64,000 nucleotides of DNA from Cyclobacterium jeungdonense. Its GTDB lineage: Bacteria; Bacteroidota; Bacteroidia; Cytophagales; Cyclobacteriaceae. The stretch is taken from assembly GCF_010994275.1 (NCBI RefSeq), contig NZ_WMCD01000001.1, forward strand, positions 372,001 through 436,000. The letters run 5' to 3'. Under the pieces are notes generated by a model. It was given only the letters and a program-made list of their open reading frames with translations. It was not told the DNA's origin and did not search any database. Within the stretch, counting starts at the first letter, position 1. Each line of letters starts with the position of its first letter. This document shows positions 1 through 8,284 of the stretch, one piece after another. Both the position numbers and the translations under genes were made by a program.

Positions 1-1
1 T

Positions 2-82
2 ATTAATTTTTTCAATAATGTTAATAGTCCACTACGAAATACAGTAGGTACTGGCATAAAGGAGGGAGTAAAAGATGAGTGA
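2..82 (+). CDS. 3' end of an effector-like tail gene (partial, runs off the left edge)
   Basis: Only the last 26 codons are visible; the gene enters from the left of the window. The peptide (INFFNNVNSPLR followed by GTGIKEGVKDE) aligns well with the C-terminus of the product ending at 1025 (VNFFNYVNNPLR followed by TGIKEGVE). This shows it is the tail of a paralogue. Its stop codon overlaps the start of the next gene by 8 bases, so the two are translationally coupled. This arrangement matches toxin-tail/immunity pairs. Function is inferred only from arrangement. Confidence 0.6.
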   Translation: MNFFNNVNSPLRNTVGTGIKEGVKDE

Positions 83-491
83 TAAACAAGAACTTTTTTT
101 AGTGTTTTTCTTGGGATTAATGGCCTTTATAATTTGGAACTTGTACTATGATTCTTATGACAAGTTGTATACGGTAGGTATAGTAGAAAAAAAGCAAATC
201 GGTTTGAAATCAGGCACGGTGGTTAAATTCAACTATTCATATAATGGCCGTAAGTATGAAGGAGGAACCGGAATAGGTGATTATAACATAAAAATAGGTG
301 AAAGGTATATTGTCGAATTTGCTAAAGATAAAGTGGATTTGTCAAAGGCTTTATTTTATTATCCCATACCAGATTCTGTTAGGGTTGAAATCCCTTTGGA
401 CGGGTGGAAGGAAGTTCCATCAGAACTTAAACGATATCGCAGGAAGAGGATGGAACTATTTGGATTGTATGATATCATGTTCAAAAACTAA
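75..491 (+). CDS. Small membrane-anchored protein, copy 1 (putative immunity protein)
   Basis: A 138-residue protein with one N-terminal membrane segment (about residues 7-24) and a soluble remainder containing the stretch FNYSYNGRKYEGGTGIG and a YYPIPDS motif. It belongs to no family I recognise. It is clearly paralogous to the product at 1022-1438 (shared MSD start, GIV...QIG, NGRKY, YIVEF/FIVEF, YYP.PDS, GW.E.P). Each copy follows an effector-like tail with overlapping stop and start codons. That layout is typical of immunity genes of polymorphic toxins, but this role is inference. Confidence 0.65.
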   Translation: MSDKQELFLVFFLGLMAFIIWNLYYDSYDKLYTVGIVEKKQIGLKSGTVVKFNYSYNGRKYEGGTGIGDYNIKIGERYIVEFAKDKVDLSKALFYYPIPDSVRVEIPLDGWKEVPSELKRYRRKRMELFGLYDIMFKN

Positions 492-516
492 AGTAATTTT
501 ATTCTGTGTAAATTAA

Positions 517-1025
517 GTGGACCTTACGCATGACAATGGCCTTAATAATTTCACATACCAAGACGGCATCCTCGCCATGGTGCCTTATGATGTCAACGGA
601 AGAATGCTGGCCGTAGCACCTGGTCTGATGTTGATCGAGAGACTGGCCCAGTTTTGGCGAGCCGGACAGGAATTAATATGACTATGGAGGCCACATGGCA
701 AGCAGGAAACAGTTTACTATTTAATGGAAATATGTCGCAAATGGATTTGGCCGATATTGGGTTTGCGGGGTTGTTTGGGAAATCAGGATATGTTGCAATG
801 GCTATGTTTGACTATACTTCTTCTGGTGAATTTCAATATGTTGGTGGAACAAATAAAACAATAAGTGAGTTTGCTATTGATTTGTCAATAGGTGGCTTTA
901 ATAGATGGCATATAGATGCTATCGGGTCTGCAGGTTTAGAAAGGGAGGTTGTTAATTTTTTCAATTATGTCAACAATCCGTTACGCTTGACAGTGGTTAC
1001 AGGAATTAAGGAGGGTGTGGAATGA
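517..1025 (+). pseudogene. Displaced effector C-terminal tail with a frameshift
   Basis: Two open stretches in different frames read as one protein. Codons 517-681 give a peptide with a segment GILAMVPYDVNGRM and then LIERLAQFWRAGQELI before TGA. The next frame continues NMTMEATWQAGN through FNGNMSQMDLADIGFAGLFG to IKEGVE at 1025 (an ORF in this frame can begin at TTG 654). A one-base shift near 675-681 would join them. The C-terminus matches the partial gene at the left edge, so this looks like a duplicated 3' end of a large Rhs/YD-type gene lying upstream, lacking its own 5' part. A short in-frame product from 654 is possible. It overlaps the next gene by 4 bases. Confidence 0.55.
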
Positions 1026-1438
1026 GTGATAGGAGGAAAATCTTATTGTCTATTATATTGGGTTTTACGTGTGTGATTCTTTGGAATACCTATTATAATT
1101 CTTTTGATAAGATGTATACCATAGGAATTGTTACTGGTACCCAAATAGGTAAATCATCGGGAACCTCAGTAGTATATGAATTTAATTATAATGGAAGAAA
1201 ATATTCAGGGTTAACTGGGAAGGGGTATTATTCAGCAAAAAAGGGTGATAGATTTATTGTAGAATTTGGAAAGAATAATCAATCTGTTTCTTCAATGCTT
1301 TTGTATTATCCCGTTCCCGATTCATTGGAAATGGGAGTTCCTGAATCAGGTTGGACAGAAATCCCTAACGAAATAAAAAAGTATAGATTGAAAATAAAGG
1401 GAGATTTTGGATTAAGGGAATATTTTCATACAGATTAA
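1022..1438 (+). CDS. Small membrane-anchored protein, copy 2 (putative immunity protein)
   Basis: This 138-residue paralogue of the protein at 75-491 has the same length and layout: an N-terminal membrane segment (about residues 7-23), then FNYNGRKYSGLTG and YYPVPDS. By eye the identity is roughly 40-50 percent. That divergence means it is an old duplication or a recombined variant rather than a recent copy. ATGA overlap with the preceding tail indicates translational coupling. No enzyme motif is present. The immunity role is inferred from the repeated tail-plus-small-protein arrangement. Confidence 0.65.
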   Translation: MSDRRKILLSIILGFTCVILWNTYYNSFDKMYTIGIVTGTQIGKSSGTSVVYEFNYNGRKYSGLTGKGYYSAKKGDRFIVEFGKNNQSVSSMLLYYPVPDSLEMGVPESGWTEIPNEIKKYRLKIKGDFGLREYFHTD

Positions 1439-1494
1439 GCTGGTTTTTGAGTCATCCTACGAACGATTTTAAATAGTAGTATTGATAGATTCAT

Positions 1495-1823
1495 TTGATT
1501 CGTTTTCTTCTGTTGTATTTGTTGGGGCTGGAAGGAAGTAAAAATTATTTTGTAAAATTTACTCTTCCCTCTGAAAATCAGGGTTTTTACTATTCAGATC
1601 CTGCTCATTTTTCCAGAACTTCCCCACTCGACTTTCAAACTGTTGTCCTCTCAGTGCTGCATCTGTTCAAGGGAACCGTTGAATTTGACAGTTCAGGGGT
1701 ACTTTCACAGTTAGGTAAGGAACCGGTTACCTGCAGTGCTTTCAGTGAGGCCCAATATAAAATTGACCCGCTTTTCTTATCGGATCTTTGTGATATCAGT
1801 TCAAAAGCTTACAACAGCTACAC
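1495..1823 (+). pseudogene. N-terminal remnant of an IS4-family transposase
   Basis: The reading frame from about 1495 encodes roughly 110 residues that resemble the N-terminal region of IS4-type transposases common in Bacteroidetes. The segment has a DPAHFSRTSPLDFQT stretch, then a hydrophobic helix, then TCSAFSEAQYKI, which matches the usual T-K-Q/S-A-F-S-x-A-R-x-K-L element. Homology stops at about 1823, where the frame runs into the antisense of the S24 repressor gene. The whole DDE catalytic part is missing, so the element is dead. No clear terminal inverted repeat was found. Confidence 0.6.
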
Positions 1824-2621
1824 TTTCCGCCCCTTGATCTCCTGCTGCATTTCCCGGACAGCTCTTACCAATTGTTGCAGGTCGGTCTCGGGTTCGGGGA
1901 TTTCTTTGCTGGTATAGGCCTGAAATTTCCATATCTCCAACACATCCCCTGCAGCTATCCTATAGGGTTCAAAGACCGGGTTTAAGGAGCGTAGTAGTAC
2001 CTGCCCCTCTGCCTGCACCGTCACCAACTTAAAAACAAAATCCTGCTGTCCGCTCAGGATCACGATGCAGGGGGTATTGGGTTTCAAGCTCGTCCAGTCC
2101 TCTACGTATTGGGTAACGATATCACTGCCATCCGGAATGGGCAGCATGGAATCACCCACGGTCGGGAAAATGCGGTAGGTACCCTGCTTTGGCAGATTTG
2201 GAAGGGAAAATTTTGGCAGGGATGCAATAAACTCAGGATCATTGTACCCAGACATATATCCTGCTTTTGCCTTGATAGGTACGTATTCCACATTTTCGTT
2301 ATTGCCCTTGTCCACACTGATGGCCAGCACCCGCAAATTGCCTCCCCGGATGTATACATCGTTTCCCGCTTCCAGGTCCCGAAGTTTCAGCTCTCCCAGT
2401 TTGCTAAGATCTACCCGGATCAGACTGTCGATGCTGATGCCGAAAAAACCGGAAACGCCCAGAAAGTCTTCGGGGGAAGGTGCCTTGGTCTGCCCGGATT
2501 CCAAGGCATTGACCTTGGAGCGGCTCAGACCCAATGCCTCAGCCAGCCCCTGTTGCGTCAGGCTTCTGCGCTCACGGAGAAATTTCAGATTTCCCGGGAA
2601 AAAGTTTTTTGACTTTTTCAT
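1818..2621 (-). CDS. XRE-type HTH / S24 (LexA-like) autoprocessing repressor
   Basis: A 267-residue regulator. Residues 10-70 form an XRE/Cro helix-turn-helix (LTQQGLAEALGLSRSKVNALESG). Residues about 115-235 form an S24 peptidase with nucleophile Ser158 (VGDSM), Lys198 (FVFKLV) and a plausible Ala120-Gly121 cleavage bond. In this family RecA-promoted self-cleavage relieves repression. The C-terminus is a short charged helix, beyond the usual LexA end. The gene is divergent from imuA-imuB-dnaE2 across a 70-base gap with a palindrome at 2652-2668, so it probably controls that mutagenesis cassette and itself. Canonical LexA has a winged HTH instead of XRE, so I do not call it lexA. Confidence 0.85.
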   Translation of the reverse strand: MKKSKNFFPGNLKFLRERRSLTQQGLAEALGLSRSKVNALESGQTKAPSPEDFLGVSGFFGISIDSLIRVDLSKLGELKLRDLEAGNDVYIRGGNLRVLAISVDKGNNENVEYVPIKAKAGYMSGYNDPEFIASLPKFSLPNLPKQGTYRIFPTVGDSMLPIPDGSDIVTQYVEDWTSLKPNTPCIVILSGQQDFVFKLVTVQAEGQVLLRSLNPVFEPYRIAAGDVLEIWKFQAYTSKEIPEPETDLQQLVRAVREMQQEIKGRKV

Positions 2622-2651
2622 AGAAGTTTGTTAGTATTAGAGTCAATAGAT

Positions 2652-2668
2652 TGATACGATACGTGTCA
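2652..2668. promoter_or_regulatory. Candidate operator between the S24 repressor and imuA
   Basis: TGATAC-N5-GTGTCA is an imperfect inverted repeat (one mismatch per half site) located 24 bases before the imuA ATG and about 30 bases before the repressor start. Position and symmetry suit a dimeric HTH repressor. The assignment is inference from one site only. Confidence 0.4.
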
Positions 2669-2691
2669 AATATAATGACGCTTTCGGATAT

Positions 2692-3435
2692 ATGAAACTA
2701 AAATGTGATAAAATCGAACGGATGCGCCAGTTGAGAAGGGAAGTCATGGCGCTTGAAGGCTTTCTCCCCTCTAAAGGGAAGGAGGTCGATCGAAGGGTAC
2801 AGTTGGGTCCCATGGAAGAGGCTTTCCCGGAGCAGGCGTTTCCCCTGGGTGTAAATCACGAATTTATCAGCAACACCGCTTCCGAAGCGGCATCTACCCA
2901 GGGGTTTTTAGCGGCCATTCTGGGCATGCTCTTGCAGAAGGGCGGGTATTGCCTTTGGCTGGGCATCCGGCCCCAGGTCTTTCCTCCGGCGCTAAAACAA
3001 TTTGGTGTAGCCCCGGATAGGTTGGTGTTTGTGAACGTGCCCAGGGAAAAAGACCTGTTGTGGACACTGGAACAAGCACTCAGCTGCGAAGCCCTGGTTG
3101 CGGTTGTTGGGGAAATCAGGGAGCTGGGTTTTTCCGAATCGCAGCGTCTGCAGCTGGCAGTGGAGCGTAGCCGGGTGACGGGCTTATTGCACCGGCACCG
3201 TCCCGTAAGCTTGCATGCATTGGCCTGCGCTACCCGCTGGAAAGTGGTGCCGCTCCCAAGCCGTCCGGAAGCTGGTATGCCAGGACTGGGTTTTCCCACC
3301 TGGAAGGTGGAACTGCTCAAGGTCCGTAACGGAAGGCCAGGAAACTGGCAGATGGAGTGGAGCGCGGAGGGTTTTCAGCACATTATCCATGAAGAAAACG
3401 TACCAAACAAACCCAAGGAAAGACGGTATGCCTAA
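2692..3435 (+). CDS. imuA: ImuA, RecA-like accessory protein of the mutasome
   Basis: A 247-residue protein with the RecA/SulA-like ImuA fold: a FLAAILGMLL helix, the core strand GGYCLWLG, RLVFVNVPREKDLLWTLEQAL and the VAVVGEI strand, followed by GLLHRHRPV. It lacks a good Walker A, as is usual in Bacteroidetes ImuA. In mycobacterial and proteobacterial systems ImuA' or ImuA links ImuB and DnaE2 to damaged DNA. It is the first gene of the three-gene operon and overlaps imuB by 8 bases. The ATG at 2692 has no strong Shine-Dalgarno site, so a start at a later internal Met is possible. Confidence 0.85.
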   Translation: MKLKCDKIERMRQLRREVMALEGFLPSKGKEVDRRVQLGPMEEAFPEQAFPLGVNHEFISNTASEAASTQGFLAAILGMLLQKGGYCLWLGIRPQVFPPALKQFGVAPDRLVFVNVPREKDLLWTLEQALSCEALVAVVGEIRELGFSESQRLQLAVERSRVTGLLHRHRPVSLHALACATRWKVVPLPSRPEAGMPGLGFPTWKVELLKVRNGRPGNWQMEWSAEGFQHIIHEENVPNKPKERRYA

Positions 3436-4918
3436 GCGTTTCCTATCCCTATGGTTTTGTCACCTGACCACCGACCGGTTGGCAATCCGGAAGCCTGAGC
3501 TCAGGGAAACTCCCTTTGTTTTGGTGGCTTCTGAGCAGGGCAGGAGGATGGTACAAGCTTCCAGTAGGCAGGCTCTTGCACTGGGTATCCGGCCTGGTAC
3601 TTCCCTGGCCGATGCCCGGGTCCTTCACCCTGGGTTGGAAGTCTATGCCGACAAACCAGGCTGGGGAGAACGGCTCCTTTACCGTTTGGCCGAATGGTGC
3701 CTCAGGTATACCCCGTTCGCCGCTCCCGATACCCCTTCCGGGTTGATTCTGGACATTTCGGGTGTTCCCCATCTTTGGGGTGGAGAGGCCGCTTATCTGG
3801 AAGACTTGCTGTCGGTATTGAATGGCAAAGGCTATCAGGTGCGGGCTGCCATCGCCGATACCATTGGGGCGGCCTGGGCCCTGGCTCGGTACGGGGAGCA
3901 GGGCTGCATCGCCGGAGAGGGAAAGCAGCGGGAAGCCCTGTTGTCCTTGCCTCCCGCCTCTCTTCGCCTGGAACCGAGGGTACTGGAGGGCTTGGAAAAA
4001 CTGGGCTTTCGTGAGATCGGCCAGTTTATCGACCTGCCAGCGGCTACTTTACGCAGGCGATTTGGGGAAGGCTTGTTGCTCCGGCTGGGCCAGGCCTTGG
4101 GAAGTGAAGAGGAAACTTTCCAACCCATACAGCCCAGAGTTCCTTACGAGGAGCAGTTGCCCTGCCTGGAACCCATTCGTACCGCAAAAGGAATTGAAAT
4201 CGCACTCCGGCAGTTGCTGGATAGCCTGTGTCAGCGGTTAGGCAGGGAAGGGAAGGGGCTGCGCAAGGCGGTTTTCAAAGGCCTCCGGGTAGATGGGATA
4301 ACAGTGGAAATCACCATCGGTACCAGCCGGGCCTCCCATAATCCGCTGCACCTTTTCCGTCTCTTTGCCCTGAAAATTCCCTTGCTGGAGCCAGCCTTGG
4401 GCATTGAGTTGTTTACCCTGGAAGGCTTTCTGGTAGAAAAGGTTCGGCTTCCACAGGAGCAGCTCTGGCATCGCTCGGGGGACCCGGCAGCAGTGGCAGA
4501 ACTGTTGGACAGGGTAGCTGCTAAGTTGGGTTCGGGCCGCATACATCGTTACCTGCCCCAGGATCGGTATTGGCCGGAGCATTCGGTACGGCCTGCACAG
4601 ACCTTTGATGAAGAGCCCGATACGGCCTGGCCCGATACGATTCGTCCCCTACACCTGTTGCCCGTTCCGGAACCCATAACGGTCATGGTACCCCTTCCCG
4701 ATTACCCTCCCCTGCATTTCAGGTATCAGGGCAAGGTGGTTCGGGTGGCCCGAGCCGACGGACCGGAGCGCATCGAGCAGGAATGGTGGCTGCAGACCGG
4801 GCCGCCCCGGGATTATTATTGCGTAGAGGATGCGGAAGGGGCCAGGTACTGGCTTTTCCGGCTGGGACTTTATGGAAAAGGGGAGCCCCAATGGTTTTTG
4901 CACGGCTTTTTTTCGTAA
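3428..4918 (+). CDS. imuB: ImuB, Y-family polymerase-like mutasome scaffold
   Basis: A 496-residue protein starting at ATG 3428 (AAGGAA 7 bases upstream; 8-base overlap with imuA); the frame is open further upstream, but that part overlaps imuA. The N-terminal half is a DinB/UmuC-type palm-finger domain. The two acidic catalytic motifs of real Y-family polymerases are altered: the first reads LWFCHLTTDR with no Asp at the expected site, and the SIDE motif is replaced by LILDISGV. ImuB is known to be non-catalytic and to tether DnaE2 to the beta clamp. Residues about 190-240 hold the HhH-like thumb, and the little-finger region follows. The C-terminal third is less conserved. Confidence 0.9.
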   Translation: MPKRFLSLWFCHLTTDRLAIRKPELRETPFVLVASEQGRRMVQASSRQALALGIRPGTSLADARVLHPGLEVYADKPGWGERLLYRLAEWCLRYTPFAAPDTPSGLILDISGVPHLWGGEAAYLEDLLSVLNGKGYQVRAAIADTIGAAWALARYGEQGCIAGEGKQREALLSLPPASLRLEPRVLEGLEKLGFREIGQFIDLPAATLRRRFGEGLLLRLGQALGSEEETFQPIQPRVPYEEQLPCLEPIRTAKGIEIALRQLLDSLCQRLGREGKGLRKAVFKGLRVDGITVEITIGTSRASHNPLHLFRLFALKIPLLEPALGIELFTLEGFLVEKVRLPQEQLWHRSGDPAAVAELLDRVAAKLGSGRIHRYLPQDRYWPEHSVRPAQTFDEEPDTAWPDTIRPLHLLPVPEPITVMVPLPDYPPLHFRYQGKVVRVARADGPERIEQEWWLQTGPPRDYYCVEDAEGARYWLFRLGLYGKGEPQWFLHGFFS

Positions 4919-4955
4919 TCCGACACGTTTTATCCAAAGTAGATTCAAACAAAAA

Positions 4956-7900
4956 ATGCATCCAACAGCCTATAGCGAACTGCAGGTAACCACCAACTTT
5001 TCCTTTCTTCGGGGAGGCTCTCATCCGGAAGAGATGGTGCAAAGAGCCAGTCAGTTGGGTTACGAAGCAATTGCTGTTACCGACCGCAATACCATGGCAG
5101 GAATTGTTCGGGCGCACGCGGCAGCCAGGGAATCCGGCCTTCGTTTTATCCCTGCCTGCCGCCTTGACCTATTAGACGGCCCCAGTCTATTGGCCTATCC
5201 CAAAAATCAGGAGGCCTACGGAAGGATTTCCTCACTGCTTACCCTGGGTAATCTCCGCGCCGAAAAAGGTACCTGTCACCTATACAGGCAGGATGTATTT
5301 ACCCATGCTCGTGAAAGTCTTTTTATTGCGATTCCTCCAAACAGTTTGAATGCCAGCCTGGATTTTGAACCGGCTTTTTATTCTTCCCTTAGGGAATACA
5401 AAGAAGCTCTGGGTGACAGCCTATTCCTGGCTGCGGCATTTACCTACAATGGCAGTGATCAGAAGCGACTGTTTCGACTTTCGCGGTTGGAGGAAAAAAG
5501 TGGAATTCCCCTGGTGGCCGTCAATGACGTTCATTATCATGCTCCGGGTAGAAGAGCGCTTCAGGACGTGCTGACCTGTATCCGGGAAAAGTGTACCATT
5601 CAAAATGCCGGGTTCCGCTTGCATCCCAACGCCGAACGCTACCTGAAATCCAGGGAAGAAATGTACCGCCTCTTTCGGGATTATCCGGACGCCCTCGGCC
5701 GTGCAAGGGAACTAGCCGAATCCTGTCGGTTTTCCCTGGACCAGTTGACCTATCAATACCCGGAGGAAATCACTACCGAGGGGCACAGTCCGCAGGAGGA
5801 GCTGGAGTTGTTGACCTGGGAAGGGGCCAGGGAAAACTTTGGAGGGCAACCTCCTCAAGGAATTCGGGATACGATACAGCACGAGCTTGAATTCATTGCC
5901 CGAAAAGAATATGCATCCTATTTTTTGACGGTTTACGATTTGGTACGCTTTGCCAGGAAGCGGGGCATCCTCTGTCAGGGGCGGGGATCGGCTGCCAATT
6001 CGGTGGTTTGTTATTGCCTGGGGATTACTTCGGTAGACCCATCCAAGTTCAAGCTACTATTTGCCCGCTTTATGTCCGATGCCCGCAACGAGCCACCTGA
6101 TATAGACGTGGATTTTGAGCACGAGCGCCGGGAGGAGGTCATGCAGTATATTTACGAAAAGTACGGCCGGGATCGGGCCGGGATTGTGGCCACCGTCACC
6201 CGGCTACATTGGAAGGGAGCGGTACGGGATGTGGGCAAAGCCATGGGCTTATCGCTGGATGCAGTGGATCGGCTTGCCAAGTCAGGCCATGAGTTGACAA
6301 AGGAATGGTTGCAGGGGCAAAAGGTGTCCTCCCAGGGTTTTGATCCCAGGGATCCGCATTTGAGAAAAACGCTACTGCTTACCTGGCAGTATATAGGCTT
6401 TCCCAGGCAGCTGGGGCAACACACAGGAGGCTTTGTAATCACACGGGACAAGCTTTCCAATCTTTGCCCGGTCTTGCATGCGCGGATGGAAAACCGCACC
6501 TGCATCGAATGGGACAAAGACGATATCGACGCATTGGGGTTTTTGAAGGTGGACGTGCTGGCATTGGGCATGTTGACCTGCATACGCAAGGCTTTTGACC
6601 TGGTCCGGTCCCATTATGATGTTCAGCTAACCCTGGCCAACATTCCTCAGGACGATCCCAAGGTCTATGAGATGATCAGTCATGCGGATACCCTGGGGGT
6701 TTTCCAGATTGAGAGTCGCGCGCAAATGTCCATGCTGCCCCGTTTGAGGCCCAAGACCTTTTACGATTTAGTAATCGAAGTGGCGATTGTACGGCCAGGA
6801 CCAATTCAGGGAGACATGGTACATCCTTACCTCAAACGAAGACGGGGGGAAGAGCCGGTGGAATTCCCTTCCCGGGAATTGGAGGAAATTTTGGGCCGGA
6901 CGCTTGGGGTGCCCTTGTTTCAGGAACAGGCCATGGAAATTGCCATCGTCGCAGCGGGTTTTACTCCCGCAGAGGCGGACGGACTTCGACGAAGCATGGC
7001 CACCTTCAAGGCGCATGGCCTGGTAAGTCAATACGAGAAGAAGCTGGTGGGCGGCATGGTGGCAAGGGGTTACAAGGAGGACTTTGCGAAGCGGGTGTTC
7101 CGGCAACTGGAGGGATTTGGCAGCTATGGTTTTCCTGAAAGCCATGCTGCCAGCTTTGCCTTGCTGGTTTATGTTTCCTGCTGGTTGAAGTTTCACTATC
7201 CGGATGTCTTTGCTGCAGCCCTGCTGAACAGCCAGCCCATGGGTTTTTACAGGCCAGCCCAGATCGTGGCGGATGCACGCAAACACGGGGTGGAGATAAG
7301 GCCCGTGGATGTGAATCGGTCCTTTTGTGACAATGTATTTGAAGAAAAATCCGGCAATCACCTGGCTATTCGGTTGGGGTTTCGACAGGTAAAGGGATTG
7401 AATCAATCGGACATGCAGCTTCTGGTGGAGCAGCGGAAAAAACCCTATGTCCATATCACCGACCTGATCAATGCCGAGGTTCCCAAGTCAGCACTGGAAC
7501 GTCTGGCCGATGCGGATGCGTTTCGGTCTATGGGCCTTGACCGCAGGCAGGCACTTTGGGAGGTGCTTGCCTTGCAGGGCAGACCCATCGGTGTATTTAA
7601 AGGACAGGTTCAGGAAACCTCTAAGGAAAAAGAGGTACCCCTGCCTAAGATGCCCCCAATGGAGCAGGTCCTACGGGATTATGCAGCCACCACGCTTTCT
7701 TTGAAATCCCATCCGCTTAGCCATGTGCGCGACCAACTTGACCAGTTAAGGGTGAGTCCCACGGCCCTTTTGGGGAAAATGAAAGACGGGGCTTTTGTAA
7801 AAGTGTGCGGCCTGATCACGGTTAGGCAGCGCCCGGGCACGGCAAAAGGCGTCCTTTTCATAACGATTGAAGACGAGACCGGTTTTGCCAATCTGGTGGT

Positions 7901-8177
7901 ATGGGCCAAGACCTTTGAGAAATACCGCTCGGTCATCCTGCAATCCAAGCTGCTAATGGTTTCCGGGAAACTGCAAATAGAAGGGGAGGTAATCCACGTG
8001 GTGGTACGCTCTTGCCACAATTTAAACAGTTTGCTGAGAGTGAGAACTCACGAACCAGGGAAGCGTATCCCAGAAAAGTCCGCGGAAGCAGGAAAAAATG
8101 TAGTGGAAATTCCTCGGTCACCATCACTCAGAAAAGGAGAACAAGGATTACTTTTTCCCTCCAGGGATTTTAAATGA
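4956..8177 (+). CDS. dnaE2: DnaE2, error-prone DNA polymerase III alpha subunit
   Basis: A 1073-residue C-family polymerase. An N-terminal PHP domain begins YSELQVTTNFSFLRGGSH. The palm has GRGSAANSVVCYCLG (about residues 342-356) and catalytic aspartates in PDIDVDF (Asp382, Asp384). FQEQAMEIAIVAAGF, helix-hairpin-helix elements and a C-terminal OB fold (about residues 930-1030) follow. The length is near the DnaE2 norm and shorter than replicative DnaE. ATG 4956 is chosen because MHPTAYSEL is the usual DnaE2 start. The gene lies 37 bases after imuB and completes the operon. It does translesion synthesis after DNA damage, probably under the adjacent S24 repressor. Confidence 0.95.
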   Translation: MHPTAYSELQVTTNFSFLRGGSHPEEMVQRASQLGYEAIAVTDRNTMAGIVRAHAAARESGLRFIPACRLDLLDGPSLLAYPKNQEAYGRISSLLTLGNLRAEKGTCHLYRQDVFTHARESLFIAIPPNSLNASLDFEPAFYSSLREYKEALGDSLFLAAAFTYNGSDQKRLFRLSRLEEKSGIPLVAVNDVHYHAPGRRALQDVLTCIREKCTIQNAGFRLHPNAERYLKSREEMYRLFRDYPDALGRARELAESCRFSLDQLTYQYPEEITTEGHSPQEELELLTWEGARENFGGQPPQGIRDTIQHELEFIARKEYASYFLTVYDLVRFARKRGILCQGRGSAANSVVCYCLGITSVDPSKFKLLFARFMSDARNEPPDIDVDFEHERREEVMQYIYEKYGRDRAGIVATVTRLHWKGAVRDVGKAMGLSLDAVDRLAKSGHELTKEWLQGQKVSSQGFDPRDPHLRKTLLLTWQYIGFPRQLGQHTGGFVITRDKLSNLCPVLHARMENRTCIEWDKDDIDALGFLKVDVLALGMLTCIRKAFDLVRSHYDVQLTLANIPQDDPKVYEMISHADTLGVFQIESRAQMSMLPRLRPKTFYDLVIEVAIVRPGPIQGDMVHPYLKRRRGEEPVEFPSRELEEILGRTLGVPLFQEQAMEIAIVAAGFTPAEADGLRRSMATFKAHGLVSQYEKKLVGGMVARGYKEDFAKRVFRQLEGFGSYGFPESHAASFALLVYVSCWLKFHYPDVFAAALLNSQPMGFYRPAQIVADARKHGVEIRPVDVNRSFCDNVFEEKSGNHLAIRLGFRQVKGLNQSDMQLLVEQRKKPYVHITDLINAEVPKSALERLADADAFRSMGLDRRQALWEVLALQGRPIGVFKGQVQETSKEKEVPLPKMPPMEQVLRDYAATTLSLKSHPLSHVRDQLDQLRVSPTALLGKMKDGAFVKVCGLITVRQRPGTAKGVLFITIEDETGFANLVVWAKTFEKYRSVILQSKLLMVSGKLQIEGEVIHVVVRSCHNLNSLLRVRTHEPGKRIPEKSAEAGKNVVEIPRSPSLRKGEQGLLFPSRDFK

Positions 8178-8284
8178 GGAAGTTGAATTAGTTCCTTACT
8201 CCCACCAGCCAGTCCTGATGCCTGGATAAAATCAAAAGATTGCTTATGATAGGTGAAGGAGCGTTTTTTATTTTATTCTTAAAT

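Noticed and set aside
2109-2634. Long plus-strand frames of 130-167 residues opposite the S24 repressor
   Set aside because: They are antisense to a well-supported regulator and encode no recognisable domain.
3215-3427. Upstream extension of the imuB frame
   Set aside because: It overlaps imuA almost entirely and lies outside the polymerase-like domain; ATG 3428 has a ribosome site at the right distance.
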